Below, one piece after another: positions 1 to 7,934 of a DNA stretch of 39,796 bases. The position numbers and the translations under genes were made by a program. Positions within the stretch are counted from its first letter, which is position 1; every line of letters starts with the position of its first letter. The notes beneath the pieces are model-generated. The model was given only the letters and a program-made list of their open reading frames with translations, had not been told where the DNA came from and ran no database searches. Origin of the DNA: JAKACU01 sp021821185 (lineage in GTDB: Bacteria; Bacillota; Bacilli; Alicyclobacillales; SLC66); contig DAHWJX010000024.1 of the NCBI GenBank assembly GCA_027343965.1, forward strand, positions 1 to 39,796, read 5' to 3'.

Positions 1-489
1 TATAGCCTGTTCGATATCAAACGCTGAAACCATTTGTGGATCCAAATAAATATTTTCCTGCAGCAGTACATTTCCTGCCCTGTCTTTCGTAATTACGTAT
101 CGTGGCAACAACAACCAACCGAATGGCCATTTATCCCACAGCCCTTTATCCTTAACGTGTTCTCCATAAAACGGTAGGGCCAGAAAAAATCGTACATCAT
201 CTTTATTTTGATTCCACACATTATCTGTGAACTGAGCATATGCCTCTCGCAACAGTAAAATGGGTTCCCCTTCATAGACTTCATAAGAACGTGCGGTATC
301 AAACGCAAATAATTCCGTGCCATTTTTGGGATCACGCCAATACACAGCGGCTTCTTTTTCAACAAGATCAGCAAGGCGAACAAGATCACCCGTGGCATTC
401 ACGCGAGTAGATAGACATACGATGCGATCAACGCCGTTTTGCATCACATAAGAAGCAGCTTGTCTGAGTTCTTCTATGTCCTTGATCAT
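1..489 (-). CDS. menF: Isochorismate synthase, N-terminal part (cut by window edge)
   Basis: Isochorismate synthase converts chorismate to isochorismate, the first committed step of menaquinone synthesis. Only the first 163 codons lie in the window; the reading frame is open to base 1. The translation has the layout of MenF N-terminal domains: an early stretch with VDRIVCLSTRV, then VYWRDPKNGTELFAF (the family's FF.sDP...G.G region), then VRFFLALPFYGE, and then LWDKWPFGWLLLPRYV, which matches the segment ending in a P-x-x-x-x-T strand. The catalytic chorismate-binding domain is off the window. I chose the ATG at 489 because AAAGG lies 8 nt upstream. An in-frame ATG at 510 overlaps the menE stop and is the alternative. 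It follows menB and menE in the same leftward operon, which supports the identification. The family call rests on pattern recall, not alignment. Confidence 0.72.
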   Translation of the reverse strand, partial: MIKDIEELRQAASYVMQNGVDRIVCLSTRVNATGDLVRLADLVEKEAAVYWRDPKNGTELFAFDTARSYEVYEGEPILLLREAYAQFTDNVWNQNKDDVRFFLALPFYGEHVKDKGLWDKWPFGWLLLPRYVITKDRAGNVLLQENIYLDPQMVSAFDIEQAI

Positions 490-500
490 ATGCGGTGCCT

Positions 501-1970
501 TTATACCCATTGCAAAAGTTCCCTTCGCAGCAATTTTAAAGAAGCGTTACGTGGCAGCGATGAGACAAACCGTATTTCTTTGGGCACTTTATATCCCGCA
601 AGTCGTGATCGGCAATAGGCTTGCAACTGCGCCGCTGTCACCATCGCATCCGGTTGCAAGACGACAAACGCAATAGGCACCTGGCCATAGCGATCATTTG
701 CCATGCCCGTTACACCAACTTCTTTCACTGCATCGTGCCCAGATAAGACACCTTCAATTTCGGCTGGATAAATGTTTTCGCCACCAGAAATGATCAAATC
801 ATGTCGGCGATCCATCATGTATAAGTAACCCTGTTCGTCTAATGTGCCGATATCACCCGTATAAAACCAGCCATCACTCCATGCTTTGCGATCAGCTTCT
901 TCATTGTGATAATACCCTTTCGTCATCGTAGGCCCACGAATGATAATCTCACCCGCGATGCCAGGATCAACATCATGACCATCTTCATCAACGATGCGAA
1001 TTTCATTGAGGGAAAGAGGTTTACCCGCTGATCCCAATTTTTCTAAACTCAGCAATGGCGGCAACGTCGCCACTTGGGAATTGGCCTCCGTCAACCCGTA
1101 ACTTTGCGACACCGGGATGCGCAAAGCAGCAGCGCGTTCAAGCAAGGGCTTTGGCGCAGGAGCGCCTCCTAAAAGCACACAACGCAATTGGGTTCCATAT
1201 GGTCTATCCCGACCTTCAAGCATTCTTGATAGCATAGCTGGGACAACCGAAACAAGCGTGACGACACCTTTATCAATCACACGATTGAACTCTGTCTCAT
1301 CAAAATGTTTTTGAATCATCGCCGTCGTTCCATAAATAACAGAGCGCATTAAAACGGCTTGTCCGCCAACATGAAATAACGGCATGGCAGTCAGCCAACA
1401 ATCCCCTTCTGCGACACCTAAGCGGTACCCTGACATCATAGCGCCATACAAATGGTTCTCATAAGCAATCAGAGCGCCCTTGGGATGACCTGTCGTCCCT
1501 GATGTGTACATGATGCTTTGCACAAGTTCCAGATCGATGGACCCCGGCACAAAGGAAAAGTCGTCGTCAGCCCCGAGCATGTCATCAAGCACAAGAGTGG
1601 CTATAGGATGAAATGTCTCATGGACCACACGAAGCATCTGCTCTTCATGATTACTATCTGAGATAAACATCGATACAAAAGCATCTTGTGCTTGCCAAAC
1701 CATCTCAGAAATTGCTAGCCGCGTGTTCACAGGTACCAAAATGGCTTTGAGAAAGCGCACAGCATGCATTGCCACGGAAAAAGTCAAGGGGTTGCGCGCC
1801 AACAACGCAACCCTATCACCTTGCTTGACGTTATGCGCCTGTAAACGATCTGCAAACGCCCGGCTAAAACGGTACAAATCGGCATACGAATACGTTTGAT
1901 CTTCTGTGATCAAAGCCGGTTTTTGCTCATGTTGCAACACAGTTAACCAGTCAGGTACAAATCGATTCAT
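501..1970 (-). CDS. menE: 2-succinylbenzoate--CoA ligase
   Basis: This is an adenylate-forming ligase of 489 aa that activates o-succinylbenzoate to its CoA thioester, the substrate of MenB. The sequence shows the AMP-binding P-loop motif YTSGTTGHPKG near residue 157, the YGLTE motif, the GWFYTGD motif, the RRHDLIISGGENIYP hinge region and a C-terminal catalytic lysine region (NASLKLLRREL). Length is normal for MenE. It starts 17 nt after menB with AAAGGA some 12 nt upstream of the ATG, and its stop overlaps one candidate menF start. The general acyl-CoA synthetase family is large, so the MenE assignment depends on its place between menB and menF. Confidence 0.88.
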   Translation of the reverse strand: MNRFVPDWLTVLQHEQKPALITEDQTYSYADLYRFSRAFADRLQAHNVKQGDRVALLARNPLTFSVAMHAVRFLKAILVPVNTRLAISEMVWQAQDAFVSMFISDSNHEEQMLRVVHETFHPIATLVLDDMLGADDDFSFVPGSIDLELVQSIMYTSGTTGHPKGALIAYENHLYGAMMSGYRLGVAEGDCWLTAMPLFHVGGQAVLMRSVIYGTTAMIQKHFDETEFNRVIDKGVVTLVSVVPAMLSRMLEGRDRPYGTQLRCVLLGGAPAPKPLLERAAALRIPVSQSYGLTEANSQVATLPPLLSLEKLGSAGKPLSLNEIRIVDEDGHDVDPGIAGEIIIRGPTMTKGYYHNEEADRKAWSDGWFYTGDIGTLDEQGYLYMMDRRHDLIISGGENIYPAEIEGVLSGHDAVKEVGVTGMANDRYGQVPIAFVVLQPDAMVTAAQLQAYCRSRLAGYKVPKEIRFVSSLPRNASLKLLRRELLQWV

Positions 1971-1987
1971 CCTACGGTTACTTCCTT

Positions 1988-2800
1988 TCAGGGTAAACGA
2001 GGGAACTTATCAAAATCCGGACTACGTTTTTCTAAAAAAGCATTTTTCCCTTCATGAGCCTCTTCCGTCATGTAGAACATCATCGTGGCATCCCCGGCCA
2101 TCTGTTGCAAGCCGGCTAAACCGTCCGTATCGACGTTAAAGGATGCTTTCAAAAATCGAATCGCCATCGGACTCTTGGTAATAACCTCGCGCGCCCATTC
2201 AATGGCTTCATCTTGCAACTGCATTACAGGTACAATTTTATTGACAAGACCCATATCGAGCGCCTCTTGCGCGTTATATTGACGACATAAAAACCATATC
2301 TCTTTCGCTTTCTTTATTCCAACCGTCCGCGCGAGGATGCCTGTCCCATATCCAGCATCAAAACTTCCCACTTTAGGGCCTGTCTGGCCAAAAACCGCGT
2401 TATCCGCGGCAATCGTCAAGTCACACACGAGGTGCAATACATGTCCCCCACCGATTGCATAACCGGCAACCGCCGCAATAACTACTTTAGGCAATAAACG
2501 AATTTGCCGTTGTAGATCCAATACGTTTAAGCGCGGGATGCTGTCTTTACCAACATATCCGCCAATCCCACGGACACGTTGATCGCCTCCTGAACAAAAC
2601 GCCTTGTCCCCTTCACCTGTAAAGATCACAGCGCCAATTTCTTGATCATCACGAACGATCGAAAAAGCTTCAATTAATTCCTCCACAGTTTCCGGTCGAA
2701 ATGCATTTCTTACCTCAGGCCTATTGATGGTTATCCGTGCGATGTGCTCTGCGTATTCAAAACGAATATCATGGTATTCTTTGATGGACTGCCATTGCAT
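1988..2800 (-). CDS. menB: 1,4-dihydroxy-2-naphthoyl-CoA synthase
   Basis: MenB is a crotonase-fold enzyme of 270 aa that closes the ring of o-succinylbenzoyl-CoA to give 1,4-dihydroxy-2-naphthoyl-CoA. Diagnostic stretches are visible: the FCSGGDQ loop, the AGYAIGGGHVLHLVCDLTIA oxyanion-hole segment, the GQTGPKVGSFDAGYG active-site segment, and the C-terminal FLEKRSPDFDKFPR tail typical of MenB. The start has a strong AGGAGG 8 nt upstream. It is the first gene of the leftward menB-menE-menF cluster and is divergent from menA. A -10-like TATACT lies at 2849-2854 on the minus strand, but no good -35 goes with it. Confidence 0.95.
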   Translation of the reverse strand: MQWQSIKEYHDIRFEYAEHIARITINRPEVRNAFRPETVEELIEAFSIVRDDQEIGAVIFTGEGDKAFCSGGDQRVRGIGGYVGKDSIPRLNVLDLQRQIRLLPKVVIAAVAGYAIGGGHVLHLVCDLTIAADNAVFGQTGPKVGSFDAGYGTGILARTVGIKKAKEIWFLCRQYNAQEALDMGLVNKIVPVMQLQDEAIEWAREVITKSPMAIRFLKASFNVDTDGLAGLQQMAGDATMMFYMTEEAHEGKNAFLEKRSPDFDKFPRLP

Positions 2801-2931
2801 AAAATCTTCCTCCTAAGACTATTTTCCGACTCATCAGTCTGTAAAATGAGTATATCAGACTTACCTCTTTGTTTCACTACTTGTTGATAGGTGATCAGCG
2901 TGCTATGGTAAGGTTCGAGGTGAATCTGTTC

Positions 2932-3816
2932 ATGCAAAGTAAACGTATCATGACTTTAGGCTGGCGGCTATTACGTCCGCCTACATTAACTGCATCCATC
3001 GCTCCCGTCCTTGTGGGGACAGGGCTTGCGATTCATTACGCGCATTTTCATACGGTTTTATTTCTTGCCATGTTAATCTCATCGATGCTCATTCAAGCCG
3101 TGGCCAACATGATCAATGAATACTATGACTTCAAACGAGGCTTAGACAATGAACACATGGTCGGCATCGCAGGTACGATAGTACGGGACAATGTAAAACC
3201 AAACACGGTGCTTCTAATTGCCATTGGCACGTTGATTCTCGCCATTTTACTCGGCTATTATATCGCTTCCACGACGTCTTGGTGGGTCGCTGTAGTAGGC
3301 ATCTGTAGCATGGTCTTCATGTACTTATACTCTTCCGGTCCGCACCCGATCTCATCAACGCCTTTTGGTGAAATTACAGCAGGAATTATCATGGGCCCAG
3401 TGATCATTTTAATCAGCTATTTCATTCAAACAGGGCATATATCAGGTAGAGCCATTATCGCTTCTGTGCCGATCGGTCTTCTCATTGGCGCTATCCTGCT
3501 TGCCAACAACATCCGGGATATTGCCCATGATACAGAAGGCGGACGTCAAACATTACCGATCGTAATCGGACGAGCAGGTGGCATTCACACTTTGCGCCTA
3601 ACGTTTGTCCTTGCTTACATCATCATTCTTATCATGATGTTATTGCAACTTTTATCTTGGTGGTCATTATTGACTTTTTTGGCCATTCCTATTGCCTTAA
3701 GGGGTCCGCGCCTGTTTGCCCAAACGACGGAACCAAAACAACTTCAGCAGGCATTTAAAATGGTTTCACAAACATTGATCGTCTTTGCGGCATTGCTTTT
3801 TATCAGTCTACTTTAG
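2932..3816 (+). CDS. menA: 1,4-dihydroxy-2-naphthoate polyprenyltransferase
   Basis: MenA is a UbiA-superfamily integral membrane prenyltransferase that joins a polyprenyl chain to DHNA to make demethylmenaquinone. The 294-aa product is mostly hydrophobic, with about eight or nine membrane segments. It has the two Asp-rich signatures: NMINEYYDFKRGLD (first, N-x3-D-x4-D type) and NNIRDIAHDTEGGRQTLP (second). I chose the ATG at 2932 because GAGGTGA lies 8 nt upstream. The reading frame is open further upstream to 2869, but those codons lack a ribosome binding site. It is divergent from menB, so the menaquinone genes flank one shared intergenic region. A strong bidirectional hairpin follows it. 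Confidence 0.93.
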   Translation: MQSKRIMTLGWRLLRPPTLTASIAPVLVGTGLAIHYAHFHTVLFLAMLISSMLIQAVANMINEYYDFKRGLDNEHMVGIAGTIVRDNVKPNTVLLIAIGTLILAILLGYYIASTTSWWVAVVGICSMVFMYLYSSGPHPISSTPFGEITAGIIMGPVIILISYFIQTGHISGRAIIASVPIGLLIGAILLANNIRDIAHDTEGGRQTLPIVIGRAGGIHTLRLTFVLAYIIILIMMLLQLLSWWSLLTFLAIPIALRGPRLFAQTTEPKQLQQAFKMVSQTLIVFAALLFISLL

Positions 3817-3834
3817 GTAAATGAATACACACGC

Positions 3835-3875
3835 AAACAGGGTTGTACAGTGAAATTCACTGTACAACCCTGTTT
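3835..3875. terminator. Bidirectional intrinsic terminator between menA and trxB
   Basis: An 18-bp perfect inverted repeat, AAACAGGGTTGTACAGTG paired with its complement, closes over a short AT loop. It lies between the convergent ends of menA (+) and trxB (-). T-rich bases follow on the plus side and the A run gives a U tract on the minus side, so it can stop both transcripts. Confidence 0.88.
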
Positions 3876-3886
3876 TATAGAACAGC

Positions 3887-4846
3887 TTAGGCTTTTAGTG
3901 CAACAGACCAATCCTGCACCGCATGTCCTTCGAGAAATTTCTCAACATCCAGTGCAGCTTTGCAACCAGACCCCGCTGCGGTAATCGCTTGACGATACAG
4001 TGGATCAGCAACGTCACCGCAGGCGAAGACGCCTTCCACGCTCGTCGCAGTCGTAACACCAACTGTTTTAATGTAACCTACTTGATCGACGTCAACCTGT
4101 CCTTCTAAAAAAGCAGTGTTAGGGGAATGCCCAATCGCCACAAAAATTCCATCCGTCTTTAACGACTTTGTCTCATCTGTCGCAACATCTCTTACCACAA
4201 GTCCAGTAACCTTGTGCTCATCTCGTTCGACAGCAGTGGGTACCATCCCAAGTGCGAAGCGAATCTTCGGATTGTTGCGGGCTCTCTCTTGCATGACCTT
4301 CGATGCGCGCAACTCCTCCCTGCGATGAACAATGACAACTTCAGACGCAAACTTTGTTAAAAATGTGGCTTCTTCCAGCGCAGAATCGCCGCCGCCTACC
4401 ACAATGATCGGCTTGTTGCGAAAGAAAAATCCGTCACAAGTTGCGCATGTTGACACTCCGCGACCTGTCATTTCAAGCTCGCCTTCAATACCTAAACGTT
4501 TGGCTGAAGCACCTGTCGATACAATCACACTTTGTGCTTGATAGACGTCGTTGTCGTTCACCGTCACGGTAAACGGTCGCTTGGATAAATCAACCGCTGT
4601 AACAAAACCCGTAACAAATTCCGCTCCAAAACGCTCAGCTTGCTCACGCATCGATTGCATCAATTCAGGGCCCATCACGCCATCAGGGAATCCCGGAAAA
4701 TTCTCCACTTCGGTTGTTAAGGTTAATTGCCCACCTGGTTCATTGCCTTCGATGATCAAGGGTTGCAGATTCGCTCGGGCAGCATAGATAGCTGCAGTCA
4801 GTCCTGCAGGACCTGTACCAAGAATCATGACTCGTCGCTGTGTCAA
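3887..4846 (-). CDS. trxB: Thioredoxin-disulfide reductase
   Basis: This NADPH-dependent flavoprotein of 319 aa reduces thioredoxin. Visible features are the N-terminal FAD dinucleotide fold GTGPAGLTAAIYAARA, the redox-active CATC pair (Cys134 and Cys137) followed by DGFF, the NADPH fold GGGDSALEEA, and the C-terminal FAD motif GVFACGDVADPLYRQ. The start is TTG at 4846 with AAAGGA 9 nt upstream; the nearby ATGs are in another frame. It has its own promoter, whose -35 element overlaps the end of the upstream HD-GYP gene. Ferredoxin/flavodoxin-NADP reductases share the fold, but the CATC motif makes TrxB the clear reading. Confidence 0.95.
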   Translation of the reverse strand: MTQRRVMILGTGPAGLTAAIYAARANLQPLIIEGNEPGGQLTLTTEVENFPGFPDGVMGPELMQSMREQAERFGAEFVTGFVTAVDLSKRPFTVTVNDNDVYQAQSVIVSTGASAKRLGIEGELEMTGRGVSTCATCDGFFFRNKPIIVVGGGDSALEEATFLTKFASEVVIVHRREELRASKVMQERARNNPKIRFALGMVPTAVERDEHKVTGLVVRDVATDETKSLKTDGIFVAIGHSPNTAFLEGQVDVDQVGYIKTVGVTTATSVEGVFACGDVADPLYRQAITAAGSGCKAALDVEKFLEGHAVQDWSVALKA

Positions 4847-4885
4847 TTTGCATCATCCTTTTCCTCACATATATCCTACATACCC

Positions 4886-4914
4886 ATCATAGTATAAGGG
4901 TCACAATTACTCAA
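4886..4914 (-). promoter_or_regulatory. Candidate sigma-A promoter of trxB
   Basis: On the minus strand TTGAGT, a 17-bp spacer and TATGAT lie about 40 nt before the TTG start of trxB. The match is 4/6 at -35 and 5/6 at -10. The -35 overlaps the stop-codon region of the upstream HD-GYP gene. Confidence 0.55.
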
Positions 4915-6013
4915 TTTCCTCAAGTAACGATACACTTTGACAACGAAGCACAGTTATATTTAGCTGCTTGCTAAGATCAACTTCATAAGGAGTAGCACGC
5001 CGCTGATCAGGGTCCTCTAAAATGCGGATGACAGGCCGAGATGGAATCAGTTCATGAATGCTTCCTACGATGCCAATGCAACCATTGCTGAGTTGCACTT
5101 CGGTGCCAATTGGGTAAGGCACTACTCGTTTGCCAAACAATTCGACCATCTGGAAATCAAACTCCACACCTGCGCGGCTAAACAAATACTCCATCACATC
5201 GCCCGGCGACATACCATCACGGTATGGACGGTGCATAATCATGGCATCGTAAACATCAGCGATTGCAATAATTTTAGCAAACTGATGAATCTGATCACTT
5301 TTTAAACCTCGCGGATACCCACTTGCATTTAACCGCTCATGGTGTTCATGGGCGCATCGTGCAACAAGAAAGGAGAACTCATGCTGCTGTTTTAAGAGGT
5401 CATACCCGAGTGTGGCATGTTCCTTCATCGTGTGGTATTCTTCCACCGTTAGGGGGCCTCGTTTGTTAAGTATGTCTAATGGTATCAGCATTTTGCCCAT
5501 ATCATGGAACATAGCTCCAAGAGCTAACTCAATCAGCATATTTTCCGATAGTCCTAAAGAAACGCCCAATATCAGTGAATAAATGGCTACATTGACCGAA
5601 TGAACATAAGTACCATTGTCATAGCCAGCCAGCGAAGCCATATTTTCTTGAATCATTTCTGTGTGTTGCATGATCTGTAAAAGAGCTCTCATCTGCGTGC
5701 GAACTTTCTTTGCGAATGCAGGATTAAAAGAAATGCGTTTAAAAGACGCCTGAGCGCGTAACCTCGTCCACTCTTCTTCGAGTGTCTTTTGCATCTCGAC
5801 GCGAAACTCACCCGCTATAACCTCTGGGATCATTATCCCTTGCGATACTTCATCTTCGATTGTAAGTACTGCAAATTGCTGGCGTAACCGTTTCACATGG
5901 TATTCTGTCAGTGTTACACCAGACTGCAATAATACCCTACCCTTTTCATCATAGATCGGGCGGGCCAAGCACATTCCCGGGCGGGCTAAGGCAACAGAAA
6001 TCTGTCTCGCCAA
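4907..6013 (-). CDS. HD-GYP domain cyclic-di-GMP phosphodiesterase
   Basis: The 368-aa soluble protein has an N-terminal domain of about 90 residues (ARPGMCLARPIYDEKGRVLL...) common in Bacillota HD-GYP proteins, then the HD-GYP domain. The metal ligands are visible: HDMGK and HEHHERLNASGYP, where the usual D-G before x-GYP is replaced by N-A. Family members hydrolyse c-di-GMP to GMP or pGpG. I chose TTG at 6013 because GGAGG lies 10 nt upstream. An in-frame ATG at 6034 has no ribosome binding site, and the GGAGG would lie inside its coding sequence. The promoter is divergent from and overlaps that of the rhodanese gene. It could act with the GGDEF-EAL protein at 26855-28600. Confidence 0.88.
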   Translation of the reverse strand: MARQISVALARPGMCLARPIYDEKGRVLLQSGVTLTEYHVKRLRQQFAVLTIEDEVSQGIMIPEVIAGEFRVEMQKTLEEEWTRLRAQASFKRISFNPAFAKKVRTQMRALLQIMQHTEMIQENMASLAGYDNGTYVHSVNVAIYSLILGVSLGLSENMLIELALGAMFHDMGKMLIPLDILNKRGPLTVEEYHTMKEHATLGYDLLKQQHEFSFLVARCAHEHHERLNASGYPRGLKSDQIHQFAKIIAIADVYDAMIMHRPYRDGMSPGDVMEYLFSRAGVEFDFQMVELFGKRVVPYPIGTEVQLSNGCIGIVGSIHELIPSRPVIRILEDPDQRRATPYEVDLSKQLNITVLRCQSVSLLEEIE

Positions 6014-6036
6014 TTTACACCATCCTCCATTCATTT

Positions 6037-6066
6037 ATCATAACAGGTTGATGTCGTTGTTGTCAT
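6037..6066 (-). promoter_or_regulatory. Candidate promoter of the HD-GYP gene
   Basis: On the minus strand ATGACA (5/6), an 18-bp spacer and TATGAT (5/6) precede the TTG start at 6013. The -35 hexamer overlaps the candidate -35 of the divergent rhodanese promoter. Confidence 0.5.
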
Positions 6067-6090
6067 GCGTTAAAATACCCATATAGGTAT
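6060..6090 (+). promoter_or_regulatory. Rhodanese promoter with CsoR/CstR-like operator
   Basis: TTGTCA at 6060-6065 and TATAGG at 6082-6087 form a weak sigma-A-like pair with a 16-bp spacer. The inverted repeat ATACC-N6-GGTAT at 6075-6090 overlaps the -10. Operators of the CsoR/CstR/RcnR repressor family have this form (ATACC...GGTAT around a short centre), and CstR sites control rhodanese and persulfide genes in other Firmicutes. No such regulator gene lies in the window. Confidence 0.5.
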
Positions 6091-6123
6091 ATAAAACTTG
6101 TTAATTCTATCGGGGGTGGCAGC

Positions 6124-6423
6124 ATGAACTGCAAAGAGATTTCACAGCAAGAAATTAGGCAGATACTTTTTTCCCATCGAGATGTACAACTCATTGACGT
6201 CAGAGAGGTTGAAGAATATCGCAACGGGCACATTGAAGGATCGAAACTGATCCCACTATCTATCTTGCCTGAACAACTTGATCAGCTTGATCGCAACAAA
6301 CCCATTGTTCTCATCTGTCGCAGTGGTAATCGAAGTTCGCAAGCGTGTGAACTATTAACCACGCGCGGCTTTCAAGCATCATCACTACGCGGCGGACTAT
6401 CTGCTTGGACAACGACGGCCTGA
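6124..6423 (+). CDS. Single-domain rhodanese-like sulfurtransferase
   Basis: This is a 99-aa stand-alone rhodanese domain. The fold markers are all present: LIDVREVEEYRNGHIEGS (the DVRE..E...GHI strand-helix) and the active-site loop CRSGNRS with Cys65 as the persulfide-carrying residue. Proteins of this size move sulfane sulfur between donors such as thiosulfate, polysulfide or glutathione persulfide and thiol acceptors. GGGGGTGG lies close before the ATG. The gene converges on the histidine kinase gene and their coding ends overlap by 27 bp (6397-6423). The ATACC-N6-GGTAT repeat in its promoter suggests persulfide- or metal-responsive control. The actual substrate cannot be read from sequence. 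Confidence 0.9.
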   Translation: MNCKEISQQEIRQILFSHRDVQLIDVREVEEYRNGHIEGSKLIPLSILPEQLDQLDRNKPIVLICRSGNRSSQACELLTTRGFQASSLRGGLSAWTTTA

Positions 6424-7863
6424 TTGGCTTTGATCTTTGAGGTGGATTCGAAATACGGTGCCTTCGCCGGGCGTAGAATCCACCTCCACCTGGCCTTCGT
6501 GTGCTGCAATGATCGCGTAGGAAACAGAAAGTCCGAGTCCCGTGCCGCCTTGCTTCGTCGAAAAAAACGGAACGCCAAGATGTCCTAAATGGTAAGGCGC
6601 AATCCCAGACCCCGTATCTCTCACTTCGAGCACAATTTGTCCTTTTTCTTCATTTTTATAAAGGCAAAATTTTACCTCATCATTCGGCGAACAGGCTTCT
6701 ATGGCGTTTTGACCCAGGTTGACCAATACCTGTCTCATTTGATTTCCGTCTAAATGTAAGATGAAACGATGATCATCGAATAAAGGTTCGACAAAAATTC
6801 GGACATTTTTGCGCAAAGCCTGTGGACCCAGGGACGTAGCCACATCACGAATGCAAGCCCACAAAGATGTCGTTTGCATTACAAGCGAGCGTGGACGAGC
6901 TAATTGTAAAAAATCGACTAAAATTTGATTAGCTCGTTTTGCTTCACTCAATGCTACTTGTACATACCTTGATACAACAGCATTACCTTGACTTTCATCA
7001 CCAATGAGCTGTACAAAACCTTGAATAGCCGTTAATGGATTACGAATTTCGTGCGCCATACCAGCAGCCATGGTTCCAATGATCGACAACTTTTCGCGTT
7101 CTTGCAGGCGCTGTTGTACTTGTTTTAATTCCGTCACAGACTTTGAGAGTTGCCTTTCCAAACGCATATGCTTCGTGACGTCGCGCATGATCGATACGAT
7201 GGCGACAACGCGATGGCTTGTGTCGATGATCGGAGAACTCGTCATACTCACATGAAGTTCTCTGCCATCTTTGTGCAACCGAATCGTTTCATGACCTGGT
7301 ACATTAATGCCCTTTTTTAGGATTTTGAGTAAAGCATCTGTTTCTTTTTTAAGATCGTGCGGTACTATAGGTGGAATTTTACCGAGCAATTCTTGTTCCT
7401 TCCAGCCATACATTCGTTCAAAAGCGTAATTGATTTTTAAAATTCGACGATCGACACTCTGTAGGAGCAATGCATCAGCGGACTGAAAGAGAATACCACC
7501 TGAATCCTGGGCAAGATCACCTTGTATATCGGATGACGCTACTTTAATCAAGTGAGAAAAAACGCCATCATACAAAACCAAAGAAATTTCTACATGAACG
7601 TTTTCGTCATGGTCATACGGTATTCGTAATCGGGTTCTAAGAAACAGGGCATCTGTCAAGGACTCTACGCAGAGGTCTGGAAAAAAGATATCAGTTTGCT
7701 GATCGATCACATTTTCTTTACGCATACGCAAAAAATGCAGCCCCGGGTCACTCACAAACTTCACGATACCTTGGGACACAATGACAGCAAATTCCGACAC
7801 CATAAGAGGGTTGACAGTAGGATTTAGGTCTGCATATGAGGTATGATCTATAAAAGGCAACAA
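6397..7863 (-). CDS. Soluble PAS-domain sensor histidine kinase
   Basis: This 488-aa kinase has no membrane segment. It has an N-terminal sensory region (1-120), a PAS domain (about 125-230, with NYAFERMYGWKEQELLGK and the PAC stretch IVSIMRDVTKH), a HisKA domain with the phospho-acceptor His271 in MAHEIRNPLTAIQGFVQL, and a HATPase domain with N box NLGQNAIEA, DTGSGI and GTGLGL. The HisKA sequence resembles the Bacillus KinA-KinE sporulation kinases. No response regulator gene is adjacent, so it is an orphan and could feed a phosphorelay; that is inference. The frame opens right after a stop codon with two TTG codons. The start at 7863 has only a weak, close AGGTGA. Its 3' end overlaps the rhodanese gene tail to tail. 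Confidence 0.9.
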   Translation of the reverse strand: MLPFIDHTSYADLNPTVNPLMVSEFAVIVSQGIVKFVSDPGLHFLRMRKENVIDQQTDIFFPDLCVESLTDALFLRTRLRIPYDHDENVHVEISLVLYDGVFSHLIKVASSDIQGDLAQDSGGILFQSADALLLQSVDRRILKINYAFERMYGWKEQELLGKIPPIVPHDLKKETDALLKILKKGINVPGHETIRLHKDGRELHVSMTSSPIIDTSHRVVAIVSIMRDVTKHMRLERQLSKSVTELKQVQQRLQEREKLSIIGTMAAGMAHEIRNPLTAIQGFVQLIGDESQGNAVVSRYVQVALSEAKRANQILVDFLQLARPRSLVMQTTSLWACIRDVATSLGPQALRKNVRIFVEPLFDDHRFILHLDGNQMRQVLVNLGQNAIEACSPNDEVKFCLYKNEEKGQIVLEVRDTGSGIAPYHLGHLGVPFFSTKQGGTGLGLSVSYAIIAAHEGQVEVDSTPGEGTVFRIHLKDQSQSGRRCPSR

Positions 7864-7934
7864 TCACCTAGTCCCCTTTAGGACGATATACTGTTAGTCT
7901 GTAAAATATACCAAATATAATCTGAGGTGTCATC

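Noticed and set aside
93..398. A 101-aa frame on the minus strand at the left edge, and a suspected frameshift in menF near 184-189
   Set aside because: Reading the six-A run correctly gives one continuous menF frame through to base 1; the 101-aa frame is a shadow and no frameshift is needed.
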